This document shows positions 35,501 through 43,060 of a DNA stretch of 64,000 bases, in pieces. This DNA comes from Pseudocitrobacter cyperus (GTDB lineage Bacteria > Pseudomonadota > Gammaproteobacteria > Enterobacterales > Enterobacteriaceae). The notes beneath the pieces are model-generated. The model ran no database searches, was not told where the DNA came from, and saw only the letters and a program-made list of their open reading frames with translations. The stretch is taken from positions 62,001 to 126,000 of the forward strand of contig NZ_JAYMYY010000005.1 of assembly GCF_039889165.1 (NCBI RefSeq). Reading direction: 5' to 3'. The stretch's first letter is position 1. The number at the start of each line of letters is the position of its first letter. The position numbers and the translations under genes were made by a program.

Positions 35501-36319
35501 TCACGATGCAAGCTGCAGCATATTTTCAGCCATCACCCACAGCGCCCGGTTGAGCTTCACGTCATTATCGATACTCTTTACTGCACGCGTATGAGTGCGT
35601 CCGCCTTTTGCGTTGCGCCCGTACAGGCCACCTTTAATCAGGTTCTCCTGAATACGCTGATAGGTTGTCCAGAGGTCGCCGGACTCATCCTGCCAGCGAC
35701 GGGGGGCCAGTAGCTGAGATTCTGTTACTGGCTGATGTTCTTCACCAAAGCGATATGTGAGCGCTGCTTTCGCCAGAGCCTGCTGTGCTGGTGGGGGTAA
35801 CATGAGTGACTGCATGGCATCGCGCTTTTCTTCCACCCGGTCAAATATCCCCAGGACTTCGTAAGCGCCTTCAATCACTTTCTCCACGACATCACCTTTG
35901 TGCGGCACCCGCACCTCACCGAAACTCTCCCCACAGACCAGCCCGTTCTGGCAGACGGCACGAAATAACCCCGGCAACATCTGATAAGAGCTGGAACCAT
36001 CGTGAGAGTTGAGGAGAATGATTTCCGGGACCTGTTTAGCGGCGATCTGCCCCTCACGGCGCAGACGCAGCATATGTTTTGTATATTCACGCTTACTTTC
36101 GTCACGGACACGGGTCTGGCAGGCAAAGAACGGCTGAAAACCTTCACGCTGGAGCTTCTCCAGCAGGGTGATGGTGGGAATATATGCATATCGTTCACTG
36201 CGGGATGCATGTTTATCTTCACCAAACACGCTGGGTGTGTGCAGCATCAGTTCTTCGTGGGTTAACGGGCGGTCACGGCGGATCAGGTTCACCCGACCAA
36301 AACGGCTGGCTAATTTCAT
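35501..36319 (-). CDS. DUF932 (YafZ/YfjQ-like) protein
   Basis: A 272-residue cytoplasmic protein like YfjQ, YafZ and YkfF-neighbour proteins of E. coli cryptic prophages. Its start (ATG 36319) follows AAGGAG at 6 bases, so the extension to 36343 is not used. Function is unknown. It is nearly always found in the same islands as RadC. Confidence 0.87.
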   Translation of the reverse strand: MKLASRFGRVNLIRRDRPLTHEELMLHTPSVFGEDKHASRSERYAYIPTITLLEKLQREGFQPFFACQTRVRDESKREYTKHMLRLRREGQIAAKQVPEIILLNSHDGSSSYQMLPGLFRAVCQNGLVCGESFGEVRVPHKGDVVEKVIEGAYEVLGIFDRVEEKRDAMQSLMLPPPAQQALAKAALTYRFGEEHQPVTESQLLAPRRWQDESGDLWTTYQRIQENLIKGGLYGRNAKGGRTHTRAVKSIDNDVKLNRALWVMAENMLQLAS

Positions 36320-36406
36320 TGCTAACTCCTTAATAAATTGCATAAAAGCAAACAGGCCACGCTTCCCGGAGGAAACGTGGCCTGTTGCTATGAGTGGTGT
36401 GATTGA

Positions 36407-37075
36407 TTACTTACTCTGTGGCGGAGATGTGTCTGGTGGAGGCAGACATACTGGTGGTTCAGTTGCCGGTTGTGGTATGGACTGAGCATCCTGTTGTACT
36501 TCCCCTGACTGAGCGGCTTTGTACTCATGCAGCATCAGTAACAGTGGCTCGCGGTTCTGCATCAGCCATTTCAGCAACATCTCTCTTGGTATAACGAGCC
36601 TGACCGCACCAGGTAGTGGAGCCAGAATGATGTCACAGGCCCGGTTAAACAGAGACATCAGGAAAATCTCATCGCGTAATTTACTTTCTGCGACATCAAT
36701 TAATCCATTAAGCACTACACGCTCAATGGCGGGCCGGTAGCGGGAGACAGCCTCGCTAAAGTGTGATGGAACAGACTCTGTTTCCACAATAGCATCACTG
36801 TCAGGTGGAAATTCATTATCTGCCACAGCTATGCTTTCCGAAGCCGGGTCAGTACTCTTCCGTCTGTGTGCCAGCTGTTTAATCTTATCGACCATCCCGG
36901 TCGATCTGGATTCAGCGACAATGACTTCCTCCTGGCTTACTTCTGTTGTGGAGTGCTCAGGGATATCAACCAGCGTCGGCTTTTCACTTTTTCGGTTAAA
37001 TGGAGATTTAAACCGAACATTTATTCTGGATGTATCGGATTTATTACCCTCGAGGTCATCAGTGGATTTCTTCAT
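36407..37075 (-). CDS. Uncharacterised island protein, 222 residues
   Basis: I do not recognise it. The first 110 residues are charged, serine- and threonine-rich and probably disordered. A helical domain (about 115-195) follows, then a proline-rich tail. ATG 37075 is preferred (GTGGGAATT upstream); GTG 37084 is the alternative. Its start overlaps the end of the upstream secreted-protein gene by about 17 bases, indicating one operon. Confidence 0.65.
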   Translation of the reverse strand: MKKSTDDLEGNKSDTSRINVRFKSPFNRKSEKPTLVDIPEHSTTEVSQEEVIVAESRSTGMVDKIKQLAHRRKSTDPASESIAVADNEFPPDSDAIVETESVPSHFSEAVSRYRPAIERVVLNGLIDVAESKLRDEIFLMSLFNRACDIILAPLPGAVRLVIPREMLLKWLMQNREPLLLMLHEYKAAQSGEVQQDAQSIPQPATEPPVCLPPPDTSPPQSK

Positions 37076-37757
37076 AATTCCCACTCATATCGAAGCGAAC
37101 TCTGACTATATTTCCACCAACTTGCATCTGAGCAATATAATTATTATTACCAAGCACCCTGACAGGGAAGGCCATCGTACAGAGATTCCTTGTATTGCCA
37201 AGAGACATCTGTTGCCGATTAATATCTTTGCAAATATTTTGAACCATATCACGAACATCTTTACTAAAGGGATCTTTATTTATTTTTGCTTTTTGTTTAG
37301 GATCAGTAATCCCCATTAAGCCTGCAATATCTCCGGTGCGGGACATTTCTTTTTGTTTCGCTTGCCAGGCACGATCTTCTGGAGCCATTATATTATCTTC
37401 AGATCCTGGTCCAATTGGCTCAGGCGAAGGCTTGGTTGCTGCTTCTCCTCTTTGCCAGCCATTATAAGCAGCTTCCCAGTCAGATTTACTGGAAGGGGTA
37501 AATTTAACCTCATCAGCCATGATCACTCTATAATAATGAGTGCTATTGTTATCTGTTATTGATGCAATAAAGACACACTCATACTCAGTTGGTACAATCA
37601 CACCTTTGACTACATTAATATTTAATTTTTTCTGGATAGTTTGCACAGCTCGATCCTGTGATACCCCATTCAAAGGACATGGCCTTGGTGCAGATAATAC
37701 GTTATTTGCAAACACTAAAACTCCTGTTGCCAGTATTATTTTAATGAATTTTTTCAT
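37059..37757 (-). CDS. Secreted or periplasmic island protein, 232 residues
   Basis: It has a signal peptide (cleavage after NVLSA) and two small beta-rich regions (about 25-80 and 195-232) joined by a linker with Pro, Glu and Gly. Cysteines at the mature N-terminus, in YECVF and later could form disulfides. The C-terminal part ends in VRFDMSGNYEEIH. No family is recognised. It follows the 43-residue small protein in the same direction. Confidence 0.65.
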   Translation of the reverse strand: MKKFIKIILATGVLVFANNVLSAPRPCPLNGVSQDRAVQTIQKKLNINVVKGVIVPTEYECVFIASITDNNSTHYYRVIMADEVKFTPSSKSDWEAAYNGWQRGEAATKPSPEPIGPGSEDNIMAPEDRAWQAKQKEMSRTGDIAGLMGITDPKQKAKINKDPFSKDVRDMVQNICKDINRQQMSLGNTRNLCTMAFPVRVLGNNNYIAQMQVGGNIVRVRFDMSGNYEEIH

Positions 37758-37811
37758 ATTTAGCTCCCTACAGTAATATTTAAGAAAAATGCTGAAAAAG
37801 TTTCATAGCAC

Positions 37812-37943
37812 TCAAGGAAACGATTCCTGCGCCCAGAGTTTTGAGGTAGTAGTGGTACTACGTGCAAGAACCATCCCCATTGAGAGAAGAACAACAAGTG
37901 GGGTTATATATTTAACTTGTTGATTTGATATTCTATTACACAT
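37812..37943 (-). CDS. Small hydrophobic protein (43 residues)
   Basis: ATG 37943 lies 4 bases after GGAGG, and the frame begins 11 bases after the stop of the upstream membrane-protein gene. The peptide has a polar start, one hydrophobic segment (about residues 14-27) and a Thr/Ser-rich end, consistent with a single-pass or secreted peptide. I do not recognise it. Position and ribosome-binding site argue for a real gene. Confidence 0.55.
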   Translation of the reverse strand: MCNRISNQQVKYITPLVVLLSMGMVLARSTTTTSKLWAQESFP

Positions 37944-37954
37944 ATATCCTCCAT

Positions 37955-38509
37955 TTAGTACGCATCATTCATATCAGGGATAGTCACGTAAAAAGTTCCG
38001 TCATCCCTGACTTCGATGGTCACCGGCATCTTTTTACCTGTGCTCATCAGCGCACGGGCACTGTAAAATCGGCCTGAAACCTCTTCCTGCATGTCGTCTA
38101 TCTTTATGCAGGTGGCGCGTTGATGATTTTCCTTCATGACTTCCGTTACGGTCGGGCAAGCTGATTCTGCCAGTGCCGAAGAGGTGTCATGGGACACCTG
38201 CAGCCAAGTGCCTGCCAGCATCAATATCGTGGCAACAATCCAGGTCTGAAACAGACGCTTTGGTTTTTGCTGCCAGGCATCGCGTTTCCACAGATACACC
38301 GGTGAAATAAGAAACCACCAGAGAGAGGGCGCTGGTTTTTCCTGTTTCAGCAATATTTTCCGGTCACCAAATACAGCACCAAATGAAGCACCGAGCCCTA
38401 TCACGGACAGAGTGTTGTCCTCACTCACAAACCCAAGAAGCATAAGAAGTAGTGGAAGCAGAGCTAACAGCCAGGCATTCGCATCGTTTTTATCAAAGGA
38501 GTAGTTCAT
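37955..38509 (-). CDS. Uncharacterised island membrane protein
   Basis: About 184 residues from ATG 38509 (197 if it starts at 38548; neither has a strong ribosome-binding site). It has hydrophobic helices near the N-terminus and one around residues 95-115. The C-terminal domain is extracytoplasmic, contains two cysteines, and ends in a short beta hairpin (EVRDDGTFYVTIP). It sits between the IrmA-like gene and the small protein. Confidence 0.65.
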   Translation of the reverse strand: MNYSFDKNDANAWLLALLPLLLMLLGFVSEDNTLSVIGLGASFGAVFGDRKILLKQEKPAPSLWWFLISPVYLWKRDAWQQKPKRLFQTWIVATILMLAGTWLQVSHDTSSALAESACPTVTEVMKENHQRATCIKIDDMQEEVSGRFYSARALMSTGKKMPVTIEVRDDGTFYVTIPDMNDAY

Positions 38510-38593
38510 TACGTGGTCTCTTTTATGGCTTATGTCTTTTTCTGGCATCAGTGGTATTCACTGAACCAGGTATATAAAGGAAAGAAGCAGGAA

Positions 38594-38986
38594 TTACTCA
38601 TCTGGCAGCTCCACGGTTGAAAGCTCCGGAGTGGCGTTGTTCTCCCCCTGGTAGATGGTGGCAAAGCCATTTTTTGGATAAATCACAACAGCATTTTTCG
38701 TACTGTCAAAATCACAGTTAGTGATATCCGGCATCAACACTGTCCTGCCGGATTTCAGGTTCGCAGCCCAGATACCGCCAGATTCACAGTCCCGCCCGGC
38801 CTGCGTCTGAATCACCTGATAACGCCCTTCCTCAGCCAGTACTTCACAGTTCATATATTCGCTGCAGCCAGCAAAAGGCCTGACACCATCTTTTGTGGCG
38901 AGGTTTTCCGGGATGTCATCAGCCACAACCAGCGGACTGAGTAACAACGCCGCAAGACCAGATGCAGCCAGTAATTGTCGTTTCAC
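38594..38986 (-). CDS. IrmA-like secreted protein
   Basis: The start is GTG 38986, because AAGGAG ends exactly before an ATG (38992) and is 6 bases before the GTG. The product is 130 residues with a signal peptide (cleavage near VVA-DD) and four cysteines that could form two disulfides. It resembles IrmA, the small secreted protein of uropathogenic E. coli encoded on agn43-linked islands, which folds like a fibronectin-III domain and was reported to bind interleukin receptors. The match is from memory of the family, not an alignment. Here no antigen 43 gene is adjacent. Confidence 0.6.
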   Translation of the reverse strand: MKRQLLAASGLAALLLSPLVVADDIPENLATKDGVRPFAGCSEYMNCEVLAEEGRYQVIQTQAGRDCESGGIWAANLKSGRTVLMPDITNCDFDSTKNAVVIYPKNGFATIYQGENNATPELSTVELPDE

Positions 38987-38992
38987 ATACAT

Positions 38993-39285
38993 CTCCTTAT
39001 AGAGAGAACAAGGTCGGGACTACAAAGCAGATACCGGGGAATGGTCGGGTTAGAGGAATACCAGATGACAAAGAATGGACAGAACGCCCCATCCCACCAT
39101 TCCATGGAGAATGCAGGGATAAGAGTAAGCAGGGTAAATGAGGGGGTAAAATTGATTTTTCCGATCGAAAATCGATAATCGATCTGTTTTATCTATAGGT
39201 TTAAATGATCATTAATCGCATATCAATAGACTGAAACTATCAAAAACACAATACCGATCGGCCTTGCAGATCAATAAGATAAAGA
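38993..39285. other. Leader region of the IrmA-like operon
   Basis: About 290 bases with no supported gene. It holds ATCGATAATCGAT at 39171-39183, a near-perfect palindrome flanked by outer GATCG/CGATC arms (39163-39185). The palindrome is a candidate operator for the leftward operon. Confidence 0.4.
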
Positions 39286-39314
39286 AAACCCCTGTATCAG
39301 TTCGATAATACAGG
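39286..39314 (-). terminator. Terminator of the ribbon-helix-helix protein gene
   Basis: CCTGTAT / ATACAGG forms a stem. On the minus strand it is followed by GGTTTTCTTT, about 50 bases past the gene's stop. Confidence 0.7.
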
Positions 39315-39367
39315 AGTGAAATTTTATGGAATATTGGTCAATACGAAGAGATGAAAAAGTTAACTTT

Positions 39368-40315
39368 CTATTTTTCTTTCAAAGCTCTGATTTCTTTTCT
39401 TATCAGCATATCAATTACAGCATGGATCTTCATATCGTAGTAACCTGCCAGGTAAACCAAGTCATCCTTTATCTTGGGGTCAAGATGAATGTTAAGAGGC
39501 TTCTTATCCTTCATTTTCTCCCTGAATTTCTTCTGACTTCTGATCTTGCTTATATCCTGAGATAACATTCTTGTGGCAATAGGATCTAACAATGGATAAT
39601 CAAAAAAAGCACATACTGCAAGGTACTGCTCCTCGACTATTGGATAAGGTGTCGTAATATATTCATTAATGTTCGGTTTGTTTTTATTTATCCAATTAAT
39701 AATCTGCTCCCATACCCATTGACAGGACTCTGCATCATCTTTACTAATCCACCGCGGAAGAAGTGAATGCTGAATGCTATCTAAATATTTATCCTTACAG
39801 CGCGAGATAATATCGTAAATTTCAGGATCAGACAGTCCATGTCCTATATATGAAACATAGTGTTTTACTGCCTCTAATCTTTGCTGATGGTAAGCTGGAT
39901 AATTAATTCCATTTTTATTCCTGTACTCATTCCATGAACCTTTACTGGAGTATATATCTCCATGAATGATTGCATTCCAGAACCAGAAGCATGCTCTTTC
40001 GTCATTTTTAAGCCAGTCAAAAATGACTTCGAGAGAAGAACTGGTATTTTTGTAACTTAGAGTCATTTCTTTTATGAATTTATTTATTGCTTTTCTATTA
40101 CCATGAAAGAAATGACTAATATGTCTGTTTAGATCTTCCTCATACTCCCTCATATCTGAATCGGGAGCTAGAGGCATGAGTAACTCAGGTTTATGTACCA
40201 TATCTTTATACTTATTATACATATGAGAATAATAATAAATAAGTTCACTTTTACTACAATCTTTTAGCATCTCATCACCACTTAATGATGTATTTATGTA
40301 GTGATTATGAGCCAT
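39368..40315 (-). CDS. Unknown 315-residue protein with ribbon-helix-helix-like tail
   Basis: The main part (about 20-260) is helical, rich in Tyr, Trp, Lys and Asp, with paired WxW-type motifs (ACFWFWNAI and CQWVWEQII) that look like an internal repeat. The last 45 residues (from KKPLNIHLDPKIKDDL) match a ribbon-helix-helix DNA-binding fold. No ribosome-binding site precedes ATG 40315; an internal ATG at 40270 after GGTGATGAG is an alternative start. It is divergent from AlpA. It may be a DNA-binding regulator or partition protein of the island; no family is recognised. Confidence 0.7.
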   Translation of the reverse strand: MAHNHYINTSLSGDEMLKDCSKSELIYYYSHMYNKYKDMVHKPELLMPLAPDSDMREYEEDLNRHISHFFHGNRKAINKFIKEMTLSYKNTSSSLEVIFDWLKNDERACFWFWNAIIHGDIYSSKGSWNEYRNKNGINYPAYHQQRLEAVKHYVSYIGHGLSDPEIYDIISRCKDKYLDSIQHSLLPRWISKDDAESCQWVWEQIINWINKNKPNINEYITTPYPIVEEQYLAVCAFFDYPLLDPIATRMLSQDISKIRSQKKFREKMKDKKPLNIHLDPKIKDDLVYLAGYYDMKIHAVIDMLIRKEIRALKEK

Positions 40316-40731
40316 TTTTTGTGTAATTGTAATGATTTAAAGCAGGATTTTAGAGGTATCTAAGCAGTTAAAAGTGCCTAGAAACACCGCTATAGCTGAA
40401 AACATCCATCCTGAAGCTACAAAGCAAATACTATCAGTCTGTGATAGTTTCAGTATTAGCTGAGGAGTGTTGATATTTTAACTGAATGCAATTCCGGAAT
40501 TCTTTTATCTTCAGGACGATTCAAAAAAAAGAAATCACCTATCTTAGCAAAGGACGGTTTATATCAACGGAGAATTACCATCCACCACTGTACCTGAAAA
40601 TATCTATTAGCAAATCAATAAGAATATAAGCATCCTGTTTTTATGGCTAGGCAGGGATAAGCAGGAAAAATCATTACGTCATAACCGATAATCTCGTTTC
40701 CCTAGTATTTTCTAACTTTTCATCCCTATGA
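40316..40731. promoter_or_regulatory. Control region between the divergent RHH and AlpA genes
   Basis: This AT-rich stretch holds ACTATCAgtctgTGATAGT (40430-40448), an interrupted palindrome with 7-base arms, 115 bases upstream of the RHH gene. It is a likely operator. No coding frame is supported. Confidence 0.45.
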
Positions 40732-40831
40732 CATGACGAGTGCTGAACCAAACCCGGCAGTTCAGATATCCCTCTACAGATAAACGAACACCACTCAGCA
40801 CTCTCCTTAACCAACTCAAGGAGACAACGTT
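40732..40831 (+). ncRNA. Structured leader upstream of alpA (possible C4/CI-like RNA)
   Basis: GAGTGCTGA (40738-40746) pairs with TCAGCACTC (40795-40803), and within it CTGAAC (40743-40748) pairs with GTTCAG (40760-40765). The two stems share bases and exclude each other. This is the layout of the C4/CI antisense RNAs of P1/P4-type elements. It directly precedes AlpA. No homology search was possible, so the ncRNA call is tentative. Confidence 0.4.
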
Positions 40832-41041
40832 ATGTCAGAGATTACCTTCGACCTGAGCACTGACCGTTTCATCGATATGAAAACCATTTGCCACATTACC
40901 GGAATGACAGATAAGTGGTTTTATAAACTCATCCAGGATGGTGCGTTTCCACCGCCGATAAAGTTTGGACGTAGCTCGAAGTGGATTGAGCGGGAAGTAC
41001 TGGAGTGGTTCCAGGAGCGCATCCAGTCCTCCCGAAAGTAA
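40832..41041 (+). CDS. AlpA-family transcriptional regulator
   Basis: A 69-residue helix-turn-helix protein of the AlpA/excisionase type, with the winged-helix pattern DMKTICHITGMTDKWFYKLIQDGAFPPPIKFGRSSKWI. AlpA-like proteins of CP4-57 and P4 act as activators or excisionases controlling element mobility. The start follows AAGGAGACAACGTT. It is probably the master switch of this island. Confidence 0.9.
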   Translation: MSEITFDLSTDRFIDMKTICHITGMTDKWFYKLIQDGAFPPPIKFGRSSKWIEREVLEWFQERIQSSRK

Positions 41042-41432
41042 ATCTTTTCATTATTTTCTTAACTGATAACCCTGGAGTTACTATCAGGCACCGAGAATAT
41101 TCTTTCCCGCAACCTGCAAGGCGTCGGCAGATAATAACTACGAACCATCCTGCAGTATATATATTAAATATATAAGTTATGTTAATAGCAATATTAATCA
41201 GAACTAGTTAACAGGTGTATTAAAATAATAAATACATATCTGTAAGAGATACCATAGTTATATAAAGCAAAAAGCAATAGTCAGAAGTAAATAGCTTTAG
41301 CCCACAGTAACCAGAACCCTCAGAATTAACACACTAAAAAGAAAGAGAACCGTCATATATCACATCAGAGCCAACTGATGTCTACCTAGCAGCTTCTCGT
41401 CCTTTTACCCATTTAGCACCCTAAATCTCATT
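41042..41432. other. AT-rich gap, possible replication origin
   Basis: Nearly 400 bases without a supported gene. The middle (about 41150-41270) is extremely AT-rich (TATATATTAAATATATAAG). It directly precedes a gene whose product keeps an HUH motif of rolling-circle initiators. An origin is a reasonable guess only. Confidence 0.35.
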
Positions 41433-41476
41433 CGTGCATCCCTCACTGCCATTCGCTCTGGCAGGGCTTTCGCACG
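41433..41476 (+). promoter_or_regulatory. Nested hairpin in the leader of the Gp2-like gene
   Basis: Outer arms CGTGC (41433-41437) and GCACG (41472-41476) enclose an inner CTGCC/GGCAG stem (41446-41450 and 41460-41464). It lies 30 bases before the Gp2-like start. Confidence 0.4.
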
Positions 41477-41505
41477 TCTGAAATATACCAACAGGAGTAA
41501 CACTA

Positions 41506-42126
41506 ATGACCAGCAGTAAATTTGGCCCACTTAACTCGTACTATATGACCCGTATTACTGAAATTAGCGATAAGGCCATAGAAGCGCATGCAAGAACGTC
41601 CGTCTTTACATTCGTTCTCAGACTGCCTGAATACCGCGATACTGGAGACAGCATTGCCTGTAATCCAAACCTTAGAGCAGGGCTAATGGAACGCTTCACA
41701 GGTGCGCTAAGGGCCCGTATCGACGCCCATCAGGAACGACGCCAGCGGGAAGGCTATCAGGTATATCCCACAGGCCTGAGATACGTCTGGGTACGGGAAG
41801 TAGGGGAAAGCGGTAAATCTCACTATCATGTAGCGGTATTCGTTAACAAAGATACCTTTAATACGTTAGGGGATTACTCTAGACGGGACAATAACCTGGG
41901 GAGCTACATCAGCGAAGCATGGCTGAGTGCGTTAGGCCTGCTTGATATGCCGGAGTACAGAACGCTGGTGTCTTTTACCAATACGCCACACTACCTGGAG
42001 CGTCTTCGGCAGGACCGCTTTGAACAACAACGTCGGGAGCTGCTGAGCCATCTGGGCTACTTCGCGAAAGAGCGTACTAAGGCATACAGCAAGGAAGAGC
42101 GCTCATTTGGGGGAAGCATCAAATAA
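41506..42126 (+). CDS. Inovirus Gp2/YfjJ-YagK-like protein
   Basis: A 206-residue protein related to YfjJ and YagK of E. coli cryptic prophages and to replication gene products of inoviruses. It has the HUH metal motif His106-Tyr107-His108 (GKSHYHVAVF) and a conserved tyrosine-lysine segment near the C-terminus (LGYFAKER, Tyr185, Lys188), as rolling-circle initiators have. Family role as a replication initiator is likely but not shown for island copies. Start after ACAGGAG. Confidence 0.82.
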   Translation: MTSSKFGPLNSYYMTRITEISDKAIEAHARTSVFTFVLRLPEYRDTGDSIACNPNLRAGLMERFTGALRARIDAHQERRQREGYQVYPTGLRYVWVREVGESGKSHYHVAVFVNKDTFNTLGDYSRRDNNLGSYISEAWLSALGLLDMPEYRTLVSFTNTPHYLERLRQDRFEQQRRELLSHLGYFAKERTKAYSKEERSFGGSIK

Positions 42127-42340
42127 ATCAGGACAATACAGGGGGCTGCTTTCTCCCTGTATTGCTTAACGATGATAGTTTTAAGCAGCAACTGTCAATA
42201 ACATAAGACGCAGCTGATAGGTCACAATACCCGCCACATATCCTGCTGATAACCTTGATTCATCGTATACGGTAGGTACTACAAGTGCATCTCATAAGTT
42301 TTTGTTAATTGATACATATTCCAGCTATCTCATGACGCCT

Positions 42341-42371
42341 CTGGCAGTGCTGCCACCCGCTGCACTACCAG
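42341..42371 (+). promoter_or_regulatory. Strong hairpin in the leader of the zinc-ribbon gene
   Basis: CTGGcAGTGC and GCACTaCCAG form a 9-bp stem with a single mismatch and an 11-base loop, 19 bases before the ATG at 42391. It lies close to the ribosome-binding region (ATGGAG) and could control translation. Confidence 0.5.
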
Positions 42372-42390
42372 CTAAAATGGAGATATTGGA

Positions 42391-42834
42391 ATGCAAGTAT
42401 TTAGACCAATCGAACACGCGATTACCGACGATGGTGAATGGGTAGCGGTTACAGAGCTTACTGTTGATTACATGGGGCAATTGAAGTGCGACAGCTGTCA
42501 TGCAAACGTGGTTGTTACCAAGAATAAATTCGGAGAGGAGGTATTTGTTCATTCCCATCACAATCTACAGGAAATCACTAAAACACGAAGTTGTCATTAC
42601 ACCATCCGAACGCCAGCTCCTGCGCGTACTCTGGGCACTGGGAGGACGATAACGAGGCCAGTAAAGGCTGTACAACAACCTGTAACCCCCATACCACCAT
42701 TAGGCCCAAGAATACTGCGGATAAAAACAACACAAAGAAAATGGCATTGTGTCTGGTGCGGCCACCAGTACTACGGAACTAAGCAATGCCCACAATGTAG
42801 GGAATGGACTTACACGCTTGAGGAAAAGGGATAA
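42391..42834 (+). CDS. Putative zinc-ribbon protein
   Basis: A 147-residue protein with an N-terminal CxxC (Cys33, Cys36) and histidines at HSHH. Its C-terminal zinc ribbon has Cys120/Cys123 and Cys133/Cys136. The middle is a proline-rich linker. Such proteins recur next to YfjJ/AlpA genes in P4-like islands. Function is unknown; a nucleic-acid-binding role is inferred from the ribbon. Confidence 0.8.
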   Translation: MQVFRPIEHAITDDGEWVAVTELTVDYMGQLKCDSCHANVVVTKNKFGEEVFVHSHHNLQEITKTRSCHYTIRTPAPARTLGTGRTITRPVKAVQQPVTPIPPLGPRILRIKTTQRKWHCVWCGHQYYGTKQCPQCREWTYTLEEKG

Positions 42835-43060
42835 CAATCACAGTTAAAACTGTTTGTTGTGAGAATTCCGCACAAGTGAAATTCAGTCAACAGGACAGGA
42901 TTGTCCCCAGTGGGGCAGTCCACAATGTCTGGTTAACATCGTCTTCAGTATCCTATAACAGATTGCTTAAAAAGTAATTTTTTGTACTCCCCATAATAAC
43001 CACATCTTTGTTACAATATATAGTCAGGATTTACACATTAACTGCAGGGAGCCGACGCCT

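Noticed and set aside
39326..39565. Rightward frame of 79 codons
   Set aside because: It is antisense to the ribbon-helix-helix protein gene and its terminator and has no ribosome-binding site.
34956..42834. Type IV CbeA-CbtA toxin-antitoxin expected beside RadC in such islands
   Set aside because: The space between RadC and the attachment repeat is under 200 bases and holds no such genes.
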